The notes under the pieces are model-generated. The model did not search any database. It was not told where the DNA came from and worked only from the letters and a program-made list of their open reading frames with translations. Shown here piece by piece: positions 1-10,114 of a DNA stretch of 64,000 bases; the first letter of the stretch is position 1; every line of letters begins with the position of its first letter. The stretch is from Setomelanomma holmii (Eukaryota; Ascomycota; Dothideomycetes; Pleosporales; Phaeosphaeriaceae): contig ML978275.1 in the NCBI GenBank assembly GCA_010015745.1, positions 4,754 through 68,753 of the forward strand, written 5' to 3'. The translations under genes and the position numbers were made by a program.

Positions 1-154
1 TCTCAGCAATGCGTGCGGCTACAGTAGGCTTGAGCAACGCACAGGATAATCGCAGTAACAACGACGTATACAATAACGTGCGTGATGCGATGCAAAAGAG
101 TGAACAATCTTATTTGAGTATCGCAGCGTAGTGCGGGGATACCGGGCTCATAAC
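1..154. other. Left edge, no gene seen
   Basis: No coding or RNA gene can be supported here. The stretch ends where a solo LTR begins. It could be the remains of an upstream part of the ankyrin/NLR-like gene that restarts at 330, but no domain is recognisable. Confidence 0.4.
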
Positions 155-323
155 TGTCAGATGTGAGAGAACAGAGCAGACATGAAGGAAGCAGAAGGTT
201 GTTGTATTGAGTGAGCAATAGAGAGCGTTTATATACACAACCAAGATGAGTAAGCAAGTAACGTGAAGTCACATGAGAGATGTAGTTCACATGTACCTTG
301 TGAACTAGAGTGCCAGGCTGACA
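155..323 (-). repeat. Solo LTR, family C (169 bp)
   Basis: This is the reverse complement of a second 169-bp copy at 5213-5381, with roughly 85-90% of bases matching by eye. Both copies start TGTCAG and end CTGACA on their own strand, as LTRs do. Each carries a TATATA-like box and a short hairpin with arms GTTCACA/TGTGAAC. No internal retrotransposon region adjoins it, so it is called a solo LTR. No clear 5-bp target duplication is visible, which suggests age or rearrangement. It ends six bases before the ATG of the ankyrin fragment at 330. Confidence 0.75.
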
Positions 324-329
324 TATATT

Positions 330-709
330 ATGGAATTCTCGCAACCGTTCACCATGGATGACCTCATGACATCTGCGCTCGCAAGATACTCAGCGGAGTT
401 CAGACACAAGCATCTTCTGAAGATGAAAGACGGGATGGAAGAAACGAATGGAACAGCAATGAGACTATTGTCCGTGGCAAATCTCTCATATTGCACGTGG
501 GTGCGATTGTCCGATCCACATGTGAGGCTAAAGCCGGATTTAGGAACCGATGTAGACGTAGCCGCCCCGCTTTACTACATAGCACTCTTAGGCTTGAGTA
601 CACTCACAACGATGCTGCTAGATGCAGGCGCCGACGTTAATGCGCAGGGTGGGTACTTTGGTAATGCACTCCAGGTAGCTTCATCTTATGGCCACGAACA
701 AGTAGTCAA
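330..709 (+). pseudogene. Ankyrin-repeat (NLR-type) gene, 5' fragment cut by Copia
   Basis: The open frame from ATG 330 reads into a linker typical of the region between the NACHT part and the ankyrin tail of fungal NLR-like proteins (LLSVANLSYC, then LYYIALLGLST). It then enters ankyrin repeats with the motif LLDAGADVNAQGG. The frame runs straight into the Copia 5' LTR at 710, just after codons for V-V-N. The next codons of the same frame are found on the other side of the element at 6523. No NACHT domain lies upstream in the window, so the amino-terminal part is missing or off the edge; a solo LTR sits six bases before this ATG. Fungal NLRs of this type act in non-self recognition. That role for this copy is inference, and it cannot make the full protein now. 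Confidence 0.75.
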
Positions 710-843
710 TGTAACGGTTTGGGCCTTGCCCAGACCCACTCTAGTACGAGTTGGGATAGCTCATGTACGGCAGTCTATATATGTAGCTCCGCCCACCTCA
801 GGTAGCCAGTTCAGCGCAGTCCTTCCCCCTCCGTACCGTTACA
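710..843 (+). repeat. Copia 5' LTR (134 bp)
   Basis: It starts TGTAACGG and ends CCGTTACA, giving perfect 8-base terminal inverted repeats, and carries a TATATA box. It is nearly identical to 6387-6517. The target duplication GTCAA lies directly before it. Confidence 0.93.
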
Positions 844-929
844 GTTATGAGCCCAGAAGCGTTCATTTAATTGCTGCGTTCACCCGTTCGACAACACTCA
901 ACACTAGGAGCAGATTCAGCTAGGAAGTT

Positions 930-3424
930 ATGGCAACTCAAGAGCAGGAAATGCAGGTGACAAGAGCGTCTGTTACCCTCAGAAAGCCAGACGACTGGTC
1001 GAAATGGCTGTTCACAAGGAAGACCTCTGCAGACCGGAACAGTCTGTGGGAATATGTCAATCCAGACCTTTCGCTAGAGAGGCTGAAGAAACTGGAGGAC
1101 GAGAGACCTGTCGAGCTTGAAGTGAGGAAATTTAGAAATCCTCTACCAGACGAGCAGATCGACATCCCAGACTTGACAGAGGCAGAGCTCGCTAGGTACA
1201 ATTCTTGGGCGAGACGATTCGACCGAGACGAGGCCAGGTTGCTCACGAAGGAGAAGGCTCTCCGCAACCTGAGCCTAGAGATCGTACAGACGATCGACGT
1301 CAAACACTTGGACCTGATCCTTGATTGTGCAGACGCCTACAGCCAGCTAAGGACGCTGAAGAAGCACCTCTGTCCTTCGATTGGAGAGAGGAACCACAAA
1401 CTCAGAGCTCGGTACAGAGCAGTCTGCACAAGGCCAAAGAGGGCCAATTTGGATACCTGGTTTGATGAGTGGGTGACAATCATCCGACTTCTTGCAGAGG
1501 CTAGCATGCCAGAGGTGACTGGCAACAGAGCGCAGGAAGAGTTTATCCTGTCAATCAGAGGACTTGACGATAGCTGGGCGGCTACCCAGCTGCAGGACCT
1601 TATTGAGAAGGAGCAGAAGGATGAGGATTTTCCGCCAATCACAGATCTGATCGCAGAATTCAGATCGTACTATCGACGCACACGACCAGTAGCGTCAGGG
1701 CTTGGAACGTTCGCTACGCTCGAAGTAGCCAGCCGCAGCAGTAGTCAAGAGACGTCGGCGGAAAAGCTGCAGCCAAGTCGTATGCGTACTGATTCCTGGG
1801 TACCAGCGTGTCTTTGTGGGCAGACCCACAAGTTTAATAACTGCCCGTACGTCAACCAAGCAGTCCGGAAGAAGAGCTGGAAGCCAGACGCCTTAGTCCA
1901 GGAGAAGTTCAGAGAGCTTCGAAGTAGGTCTAATACCAACTTAACAGCTAAGGCGTTGAGAGCAGTAGAGAAGAGGCTCAAGGACAAGGAACAGATAGCT
2001 GAGGTCCAGAGTTCGTCTATGATCAGTATGGACGACAGACAGCCAGCGCGCGATACGCCTCATGTTAATGCGGTGCTACAGACGGCTGCAGCTACAGGGC
2101 TATCGGCTCCACTACTGCTTACAAGGTGGATACTTGACCCTGGTTCAAACTGCCACGTCACGAATACAAAGGACGCTAGCTGGAACACGACAAAGAGAGG
2201 TGGACCCTCAGACGTTGTGTATGCAGGAGGAGTCCTCGCTCAAGTTGAAGAGTGGGGAGAAACGACTATACAGGTCGAGACTTCAACAGGAGAAGGGCAG
2301 ATGAAGCTCACGTGGGTGGCATACATCCCTGGCTTCTTCACAAGCGTTGTTGGTCTGTTGCGGAGCCGATCTCTTGGCATCCACTTTGACTCAGGCAGGG
2401 ACTGTCTGTATCAGAAGAAGGCCTCGAACGTAGTCTGCCTCCTCCAGTACAGAGACGGTCACTGGATCGTCGACGTAGACAGAAAACAGAGAGCTGAGCC
2501 AAATCTACTCTCTGTGTACACGACGCGGTACAAAAAGCCCTCGAATGAACCGAGGAAGGAACTTAGCGTCAGTCAGGAGACGGCGCATTGTATATTCGGT
2601 CATGTCAGCCGGACAGTAGTTGGGCACGTGAACGATCACGTGCTCGGTATCAACGTAGAGGAGCAGTCGATCGCTCCAACATGGACAGACTGTAGCGTCT
2701 GTATTGAGTCGAAGCTTCACAGGTTTGTGAGCAGGAGAGCTCAAAGTGAGCCAGCTGATCGTCCATTCTACCGACTGGGTATGGACCTAGTACAGCTAAG
2801 AGAGAGTGTCAACATGTGAGAGAGGAGGATTGAGGAAGAAGTTGGTTAATTGATAAGTATATCAAAGAGAGCGAATATATATCCTCCTATTACATAATCA
2901 GTAATGAAACGCGCTACTCCTGAGTAGGCGTAGATGCTGACAGAGAGAAACGAGCGCTGCTATAATGGAGACATGTGGATGCTCCACGCGGTATGTCCGT
3001 GCAACAAGTGGCATGAGGCCGCCTGCCTGCCAGACAAGGGCTCAGATACTCTCAAGCGTACCGTCATGCGCCTGCTGGCTAAGATCAAGCGTCAGTTCGG
3101 CGCCGTAGTGATGGTTGTGAGGCTTGACAGCAAGCGCGGATACAGCGAGTTGCTGCAGGTACTTAGAGATCTCGGCATCGTTGTAGAGCCTCGAGCGGAG
3201 TATACTGAGGAGCAGAACGGCCTATCAGGACAGACCGGAAAGATGATCGTGATCCGGGGGAGAGCGATCAGAATTGACGGAAGACTGCCAATGGAGCTCT
3301 CGAATGAGTGCTGTCTTGTGGCAGTCTATCTACTCAACAGGACGCCGACAGAAGCCCTAGGATGGAGAACTCCGTACGAGGTAGTACGTGGACAGAAGCC
3401 GTCGGCAGCTCACCTCAACGTCAG
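930..3424 (+). pseudogene. Copia gag-protease-integrase, broken
   Basis: The first open frame (930-2819) starts with a Gag-like region. It then has a short Cys/His cluster (CLCGQTH...C) like a variant zinc knuckle near residue 290, and an aspartic protease site written W-I-L-D-P-G-S. The GAG-pre-integrase His/Cys zinc region follows (H..H, CSVC) and then the start of the integrase core. The frame is stopped at 2819 by a solo LTR at 2807-2942. After that LTR the integrase resumes (RNERCYNGDMWMLHAV, about 2943-3424) in the frame expected if the LTR and one copy of its GAGAG duplication were absent. The core continues past VVRLDSKRGY and the EQNG region to VRGQKPSAAHLN, where Copia similarity ends. 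Confidence 0.88.
2807..2942 (+). repeat. Solo LTR, family B (136 bp), inside the Copia integrase
   Basis: It starts TGTCAACAT and ends GATGCTGACA, an imperfect inverted pair. Exact 5-bp duplications GAGAG flank it (2802-2806 and 2943-2947). It carries no internal region. Skipping it joins the integrase frame exactly, which confirms it as a later insertion followed by LTR-LTR recombination. It could instead be a very small non-autonomous LTR element. Confidence 0.85.
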
Positions 3425-3437
3425 ACTTGCTATCAGT

Positions 3438-5000
3438 CAGTGCAGTCAGTTGTCAGTCCAAAAACAGCGCAAAACTGGCAGTTGGAGTGACAACGACTGA
3501 CTTGATTGACTGCCAAGAGATATTGGAGTCGTGAACTGACAACTGATCTGACTGCCAAGATCTGAGTTTTTTTGTTGTACTGACTAATAAATTGTGATCT
3601 GATATCATAAAGAGCTCTCGTGATTGCTCAGATAGGCCTGTATAGCGACTATTTCCTCTGCTGTGTGTCCTCCCCTTGGTGTTTTCAATCCAATCCGATG
3701 CCAGCTTTTTAAGCACTGCAACGCTGTGATCAACTCTGGTTTCATCCGCAGTTGCTACGTACCCAGCATGTCTCCAAGCTCGCCGAAAGTACGCTCACAA
3801 TCAGCCGCTGACGCTGGTATTGTGAGCACGTCGATAGCAAACTTTGACAGAGATGGGTATTGCTGTGACTGCAGATGCCAGTACAGCAGCGGGTTGTGCA
3901 ACCTGGGGTCGTCCTCCGCGATAGCAGGAACGCGCTTCTACTGCTGATATTCATTGCTAAGACTCTCCTCCACCTGCTTGACCGCAGCGTCAAGTTGTAA
4001 CTTCAAGTAAGCTGATCACGACTCAGTTGGCGCAGCTATGCGCGGCTTTTCTGACGGCCGTTGCTTGTTATCGCTCAACACGCTGCCTGCTGCTGCTGAC
4101 TTGGAGTCCTTGTATGTCTTCTACAATGCTAAGAAGGCGCGGGGGTTGTTTGTAAGCCGGCCGTTGCGGTAGTGAGCGCCGTCGCGCATGGTGTTGTGAT
4201 CGTAGGGGACGGCCTAGAACGCGTCAAGATGGTGTTTATAGTGCGGATAGAGGACAGTAGCAGCATAATAGACTGGCGCGTTATCAAACTTTGCATAGTA
4301 TTGTGACAGTTTCTGGTGCGCAAGGTTAACGTTAAACACAAGGTGGTCCTCTGGCGCTGCTGGATTGTTGTAATCAACCTCCTTGAGACGATCTTTAAGG
4401 GCTTCAAGCTCGTCAAGAAGCTACTCAAAGGTAACAAGTACCTCCCAGATTGCGCCGTAGCAACTGTATTTGCCGCATCCCTCAAACAATTTTGTCGCCT
4501 CAGCAAAAGGCGCAAGGAGCCTCATATACTCATTGATTGTTGCCTAGTTCCTAGCATAGAGGCCTCCCTTGCGCAGGAACAGTCTGGTGGGCTGTACAAG
4601 CTGTTAGCAGTTGCTATTGCAGATTGGTGAGATACTGACTGGTGGATCACGGGCACCAGGACGCCGCGCGCGTCGAGCCACCGCCTCTGTGTGGCGAAGC
4701 TCATCAATCTTATGCTCTACATAGTTGTCAAGAGGACCTTGAAGCTCGACGGCTCGAGCAAACGCAGCGTAGTAGGAATTCCAGCGAGTCTTGGCTGGCT
4801 TGACAAGCTCCTTGAGCTGGACAGGTTTCTGCAACGCGTCTGCTTCTACTTGCTGCAAAATCTGCAAAAGTTGTCACGTCTGGGGTGTGCAGATAGACGG
4901 AATGATATCAAACAACACCCTAATAGGCCCGTATTGACGCTGATCCTTTATGAATTGTTTCTCATCCTGTGTCTAGTCAGCCCGGCCGCAGAACTTGTCC
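3438..5000 (-). mobile_element. hAT transposase remnant replacing the Copia core
   Basis: Read on the minus strand, the best-kept stretch (about 4604-4990) encodes typical fungal hAT transposase blocks: a segment like DEKQFIKDQRQYGP, then KPAKTRWNSYYAAFARAVEL. Further hAT-like pieces continue down to about 4130 in shifting frames. A weaker tail with many short CAGTCAG/CTGAC motifs reaches about 3438. Many frameshifts and stops make it non-functional. Exact ends and an 8-bp duplication could not be found, so both boundaries are approximate. It shares the KTRWNSYY / TRLNSYY region with the larger hAT at 13543-16148 but is not the same copy. Confidence 0.65.
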
Positions 5001-5054
5001 TGCTTCTTCTTTTCCTTCTCCTCCTCCTCCCACCCCACCGCCCTCCAGATATGG

Positions 5055-5082
5055 CATGGCGGCGCAATGGGTCGCCGCCATG
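5055..5082. repeat. Perfect hairpin within a GC-rich inverted repeat
   Basis: The arms CATGGCGGCG and CGCCGCCATG enclose an 8-base loop. They lie inside a larger, imperfect inverted pair of CCACCCCACC-like and GGTGGGGTGG-like arms (about 5030-5115). It lies between the hAT remnant and the solo LTR. It may be a transposon end or a chance GC-rich structure. Confidence 0.5.
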
Positions 5083-5212
5083 GTCATCCTTAAAGGGAGG
5101 CTGGGGTGGGGTGGAGAAGAGAATGATGAGGCTGGCGGGTGAGTTTTATACACTGTTGGATGGACGAGGTTGCTGGACTTACGTCAAGGTTTCCGCTGTC
5201 GTTCTTGTAAGC

Positions 5213-5381
5213 TGTCAGTCTGGCACCTCAGTTCACAAGGTACATGTGAACTGCGTCTCTCACGTGACTCTTTGTCACTTGCTTACTCATCGTGGTTGTG
5301 TATATAATCGCTCTGTGTAGCTCTCTCAATACAACAACCTTCTGCTTCCTTCCTGTCTGCTCTGTCCTCTCACATCTGACA
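5213..5381 (+). repeat. Solo LTR, family C (169 bp), second copy
   Basis: It runs from TGTCAG to CTGACA and is the inverted partner of 155-323. Copia reverse transcriptase sequence resumes directly after it (KLGELRWFLGI). No matching duplication is found on the left, because the Copia sequence there has been replaced. Confidence 0.8.
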
Positions 5382-6353
5382 GAAAGCTTGGAGAACTCAG
5401 ATGGTTCCTCGGAATCCGAGTTCTGAGAGACTGGACAGCAGGAACGATCTGGTTGATGCAGGACTCGTTCATTGACAAGGTGGTCAAGAAGTTTGACTTG
5501 GACTTGAAGTCTGGGGGGGAGATATCCGGCAGTCCCGCTCGCAGAAAACTCCGTGGCTCAGTCAGCAGAGAAGACGAATTACCAGTGTACTCAGCTGTAC
5601 CAGCAGCTTGTTGGGTCGCTGGCGTATATCTCGACTTTTACCCGACCAGATGTGGCGCGAGCCCACTCGATACTGGCTCGATATCTACAGAACCCTGGGC
5701 AGAAGCACGTCTCGGCAGTGAAGCATGTCTGGAGATACCTGTATGGTACCAGACATCTGGCGATCAGAGCCAGCCAACAGATAGCTGAGAGCTCGTCCTA
5801 CGTCTGGGACAAGTCTCTCTTCTATGGAGCATCTGATGCAGCGTTCGCTGACGATGTAGAGAATCGTCTATCGTTTTATGGATACTTGTTCAAGCTCTAT
5901 GGGATGCCTATCGACTGGAAGGCCACCCGCCAGAGATCAGTCACCAAATCGATGACTGAGGCTGAGCTGATAGCTCTATCAGCTACGGGTGGAGAGATGG
6001 AATGGTGGATCCGCGTTTTCCAGCACGTCAAGTTCGACCCAGAGATCCAGCCAACAATCTACTGCGATAACGAGCAGACAGTTGGGATAGTCAAGAAAGG
6101 GGATGAATGGCTTCATATGAAGCTAAGGCACGTAGACACGCATCAGATGTGGGTAAGACAGGAGGTGCAGAAGGGACGACTCCATGTGGAGTGGTGCCCT
6201 ACAGCAGAGATGCCTACAGATGGACATACTAAGTCACTTGTGAGGCAGAAACACACTAAGTTTGTAAGGCAGCTAGGGCTTGAGAATGTTCACCAGCGCC
6301 TTACTGCTCGGGTTGAGACTCCAGAACCAACAGAGCTGCGGCATTGGTACTAG
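5382..6353 (+). pseudogene. Copia reverse transcriptase end and RNase H, frameshifted
   Basis: The piece begins in the last part of a Copia reverse transcriptase (KLGELRWFLGIRV, then MQDSFIDKVVKKF). It continues with the conserved connection Y-Q-Q-L-V-G-S-L-A-Y-I-S and R-P-D-V. It ends in a Ty1-type RNase H with DAAFADD, KSMTEAEL, YCDNEQ and the final RHVDTH region. A run of seven G at about 5513-5519 marks a +1/-1 frameshift between the two open frames (the 5453 frame and the 5553 frame). The catalytic Y-V-D-D part of the reverse transcriptase is absent. The stop TAG at 6351-6353 is followed by the polypurine tract and 3' LTR. Confidence 0.88.
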
Positions 6354-6386
6354 CCAGCTTTGTTAATCACGGCAGCTGGGGGGGAG

Positions 6387-6517
6387 TGTAACGGTTTGGG
6401 CCTTGCCCAGACCCACTCTAGTACGAGTTGGGATAGCTCATGTACGGCAGTCTATATATGTAGCTCCGCCCACCTCATGTAGTCAATTCAGCGCAGTCCC
6501 CCCTCCGTACCGTTACT
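6387..6517 (+). repeat. Copia 3' LTR (131 bp)
   Basis: It matches 710-843 apart from about four substitutions and a 3-bp deletion in a C-rich run. It ends CCGTTACT rather than CCGTTACA and is followed by the target duplication GTCAA. A G-rich polypurine tract lies directly before it. Confidence 0.92.
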
Positions 6518-7072
6518 GTCAACATCCTTCTTGACACAGGCGCCGACGTTAATGCGCAGAGTGGACACGGGGGTAATTCACTGCAGGCAGCTTCAATGAC
6601 AGGCAACGCGCAGGTAATTAAGATTTTCCTTGAGGCAGACGCCGACGTTAACGCGCAGGGTGGACGCTGGGATAATGCACTGCAGGCAGCTTCATCTCAT
6701 GGCTACGAGCAGGTAGTCAAGATCCTCCTTGACGCAGGCGCCGACGTTAACGCGCAGGATAGGACCTGGGGTAATGCACTGCACACACCTTCATTTCATG
6801 GCCACGTGCAGGTAGTCAAGGTACTCCTTGATGCGGATGCGGACGTAAAGGCAAGAGGTGAATATCGGAGCAGGGCTCGTGGCGAGTGGTGTGATGGTAT
6901 AGCACTTCAGGCCGCTTCGGAGAACGGTTACGATCAAGTTGTCCAATTGATCCTTGAGGCGGGCGCTGTTGAAGACCGTTTCAGAGACGTCATTGAGTCA
7001 ACACCACGATCACTGGTACGCGAAGGCCATCAAGAGCAGCGAAAACGACGATACTCCGAGGTGTCACAGTAG
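6518..7072 (+). pseudogene. Ankyrin-repeat (NLR-type) gene, 3' fragment
   Basis: From the right-hand target duplication the frame reads on as N-I-L-L-D-T-G-A-D-V-N-A-Q and runs open to TAG at 7070-7072. It contains the rest of one ankyrin repeat, three clear 33-residue repeats and a final degenerate one. A small insert (EYRSRARGEWCDG) separates the last two. The repeats resemble one another closely at the DNA level (the GCCGACGTTAACGCGCAG-type block recurs), as seen in fast-evolving fungal NLR repeat tails. Together with 330-709 it would give about six repeats. The gene is cut by 5.8 kb of transposon, so only truncated products are possible. Confidence 0.78.
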
Positions 7073-8477
7073 TGACCGTCATCAAATCTATCAATTCGTC
7101 TAAGCGGATACTCAGGGACACGGCGGCGAGAAGACTAATGCAAGCGAACCCATCGTCGAAGTCAGATACGGAAGAAAGACCTCAGCAATTCAAAGCTCAG
7201 CGATCGCCAGGACGGATCAGCGGACACCAACGTCTATCGGCAAAGTACTATCTACCGTCTAGATACGCATCTCCCAGCAAGAGCAAGGAAGCGATCACGG
7301 CCATATTACAACGGCACTATATTCACCGTGGCCATACCTGCTCGGCTGCCACTGGTCTGAGAATGACTTGCTACCACCGCCATTTGTCCTTTGCAGCCGC
7401 TTAGGCACATCCGCGCAACCAGCATCCATCACATTCAGATGCACATTTCCACTTTAAATAGTCAGCGTATGCACAGGCGGATTGACATACAACACCTTCG
7501 TGCCATCAGAATCAAATTTGTGAACCGTACAACATTTGAGCCTCTATCGGCATAGTCCTGGGTTGTAATGACTGGAAAACTCGGACCCCATGCACTCGAC
7601 ACGTGTGCAGGCAGTCGGCTCGGCACCTCTGGCACATTGCCTTCGCGGCGCGCCGCCGGCGAAAGAGAAATACGCGTACACGTCTCTCCAGGCGGCGTCA
7701 TACATCGCTCTTGTGTACAGCTTGTACCCCCTGATTCGCACGTCCATCCAAGGTCTCCACATTCACAATTCCGTCAAACTCAACCAACCCTATCCTACGC
7801 CCAAACCCACCCTCCATCCAGCCGGAAAGCATCTCACATGCTCACCCACAATACTCAATCCCAATCTCAGCCTTGCCTCGACTGTCTCTCGACTGTCTCT
7901 CGTTCGTAGGAAGTCCCACTTGTGCGACGTTTCGATCCAATCTACCCATCTCGGCCAGGCTGGCACGTGCTTGAGCAAGTTGGAAGGGAGTCAGATTGGA
8001 GATGCGAATTATAGAGAGATAGTGTGTCTAGACGCTCGGAGGCCAAAGAGAAAGGTGGAGATATGAAAGGCATTAATCTTGAAGTCTGTGGTGAGTTGTG
8101 CAGTGCTGGTGGCGGGCTCGATCGTGAATGGAATAGCTGAGGGGATGTAGAGATCTCGGAGAGGTCGAGTCAACCATGGGCCAAACAAGAGACATAAGAA
8201 AATCAGGGAAGGAAAGGAAGAGCGATCCCGATACTACAAGCAACGCCAGAAATACATCTACCGCCCTCGAAATCCGTGGCAACGAACTCAAATGCGAAAG
8301 AGTGCGATGATTGATGTCCTTCGTCACTATAGTCGCGTTCATAGTCCGAGTTCCTTACAAGTAATTTATACTGTATCGTTTTGCATTTGCTGATCATTCC
8401 ATCAGAGGTATCATTCATCCTAAATCCCGTTCCACTTTCCATCTTGTGAACACACCGAGGCCGAAACCCCGCATGGT
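7073..8477. other. 1.4 kb without a supported gene
   Basis: Several short open frames occur on both strands. One at 7544-7762 on the minus strand has a plausible composition but no recognised domain, and its continuation falls in another frame. Nothing here can be called a gene with confidence. The right end is the 3' flank of the Bim1-like gene. Confidence 0.4.
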
Positions 8478-9275
8478 CTATAGCAATCCCCAAGCCAACA
8501 CCGCAGCAAACAGACCACTACCCACAACAGGTCCCATCTGACTGGCTACACCAGAGCTGGCCGCCGGCGTCGCCGATCCGCTCGGTGTCGCGTGACTATC
8601 GGAGTGTCCTGCAAGGTTGCCAATTGCCTCGCCACCGACACCGGTACCGTTTACGCATTGGTCTTGTGCGAGAAGTTGGGCGGAGGAGTTGAATTTGATG
8701 TCTGCGCACTGCGTGATTGTTAGCAAACGCTTCATCTTCAGCTGCTTGAGGGTGATGTCCTACGTTGTACAGGGCACTTCCGCGCTCGCCAAGCTGGACG
8801 ACCTGAACGGAAGCATCGACGCCATCGAGGCGCGAGTCGTTCAGACCGCTGTAGCCTGCAGCTTTCAGACCAGCCTCGAGGTGGGAGCGACCGGTTTCCT
8901 AAGCACAAGTCAGCCGCTGCTCTTCAACGTCTTCAACCACGCAATACACACCCTCAAGCAGAAAACTCCAGGTCCGGTCTGATTGAAGCCCGGCACCAGC
9001 GAGATATTGAACGACGATCCATTGACTCCGAGAGCGAGGTTGACGAATGTATAAGCCCAAGGATGGCTGCCATTGAAAACGACGCTGCCGCCAGTCAATG
9101 GCCACGCAGTGCGATTGACGGAGTCAGATGCTGTCGCGTTGACACCAGCACATGGGAATGTGTATTGACTGGCGGGTGCTGCGAACGAATCACCGCGCCA
9201 GATGGGCTGGAGGAGCTGGAAATGGGCTGCTGCGCTGCTGGCGAGGGCGAAGAGGGCGAAGAGGGAGGTCAACAT
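8478..9275 (-). CDS. Bim1-like (X325-type) secreted copper-site protein, GPI-anchored
   Basis: Three exons are inferred: 9275-8952, 8898-8764 and 8708-8478 (229 residues). Introns of 53 and 55 bp have GTGTGT/TTAG and GTAGGA/GCAG borders, and all joins keep frame. The start at 9275 gives a signal peptide MLTSLFALFALASSAAA followed at once by HFQLLQP. Cleavage there leaves an amino-terminal His, which in this family and in LPMOs forms the copper-binding histidine brace. Family blocks follow: WRGDSF, NRTAWPLTGGSVVFNGSHPW, FNQTGPGVFCL, GSALYNCADIKF, DQCVNGTGVGG. The tail is Ser/Thr/Ala-rich and ends in a hydrophobic segment, as in GPI-anchored proteins. Known relatives (Bim1) act in copper uptake in fungal pathogens, and X325 proteins lack clear polysaccharide oxidation. 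An upstream in-frame ATG at 9326 would hide the signal peptide and was not used. Confidence 0.9.
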
Positions 9276-10114
9276 GGTGATGAGAAGTAGCTGGTTACGA
9301 CGGGTGATGGATGATCGAGAGTGCAAGGATTGGTAGCTGTGAGAGTGTAGGAGGTTACGTTGTTATTGTAGTAGAGAGTATGGACGCCAATTGCCTCAAA
9401 ATCGAACAACAATCTCACACGGTCTTGCCGTGCTCTTCATACCTGCATGTCACCATGCCTTCCAAGACTTTTTTTCCGCGGAACATTGTGCAGCTATCCC
9501 GTGAATGCTCACTTCCCGGCGCCATGGATGCGGAAGGTCGCATGCAAACAAACGAGTCTGGGTCGCGAGTCCACAACCTTGTCCAATCAAGTAGTGATGT
9601 TGTTCCAATGGTGCCTGGCGGTAGAGAGTGGTGTGCTTGAATGTTTGGAGTGGCGCGAGCCATAGCTCTTGCCCTGCATGCACACCCTGGTGAAATGTGC
9701 TCAATGAGCAAGTTTCCGCTCTTGGCAACTTCTCGACCGGCGTACCGAAATCATTGAACACAATTGAATTGATCGAAGACAACATGGAGATGCTTGAGGA
9801 CGCGGAGATGATGGTAGTTCACATATAGTCAGACTGAGGTTTAAAAAAGTGCTTAGAGAGCATTGAAAGAGAAAGGGTGTGGGTGTGAAGGAGCAGTGTA
9901 GACCTCGGGAAGAGCGCCAAGCAAACACTAATCCGAACTCGCCGTAGCCGAGCCCATGTGGGGAAGGGACGCATGAAGCACAGAATGATCTTGAAAGACG
10001 AGAAATGAGAGATCAGAATGAACTTCGTGACATGACATTGATATCATGAAAATCTATACTGTTGCTTTCACGAACGCCGTACAGAATGCCGCTTATAGTA
10101 GAGAAAACATGAAC
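9276..10114. other. Intergenic, Bim1 upstream region
   Basis: About 0.84 kb lie between two genes that both run leftward, so this holds the promoter of the Bim1-like gene and the 3' flank of the next one. Overlapping short frames at 9415-9928 show no domain. No further site could be pinned. Confidence 0.4.

Larger units (their letters stand above)
710..6517 (+). mobile_element. Copia (Ty1-type) LTR retrotransposon, defective, nested insertions
   Basis: Two short LTRs (710-843 and 6387-6517) flank gag, protease, integrase, partial reverse transcriptase and RNase H in Copia order. A G-rich polypurine tract (about 6376-6386) precedes the 3' LTR. The target duplication GTCAA is exact: 705-709 on the left and 6518-6522 on the right. 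The element sits inside an ankyrin gene in the same orientation. It is dead. A solo LTR splits the integrase (2807-2942), the integrase tail and most of the reverse transcriptase are replaced by hAT-derived DNA and another solo LTR (about 3424-5381), and the RNase H region carries a frameshift. The LTRs differ by about four substitutions and a 3-bp gap, so the insertion is not very recent. Confidence 0.92.

Noticed and set aside
930..2819. An intact 629-residue host gene
   Set aside because: Gag, protease and integrase motifs between LTRs show it is Copia, ended by a nested LTR.
9276..9326. Earlier ATG for the Bim1-like protein
   Set aside because: It would put 17 charged residues before the signal peptide and hide the copper His. 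The ATG at 9275 fits the family.
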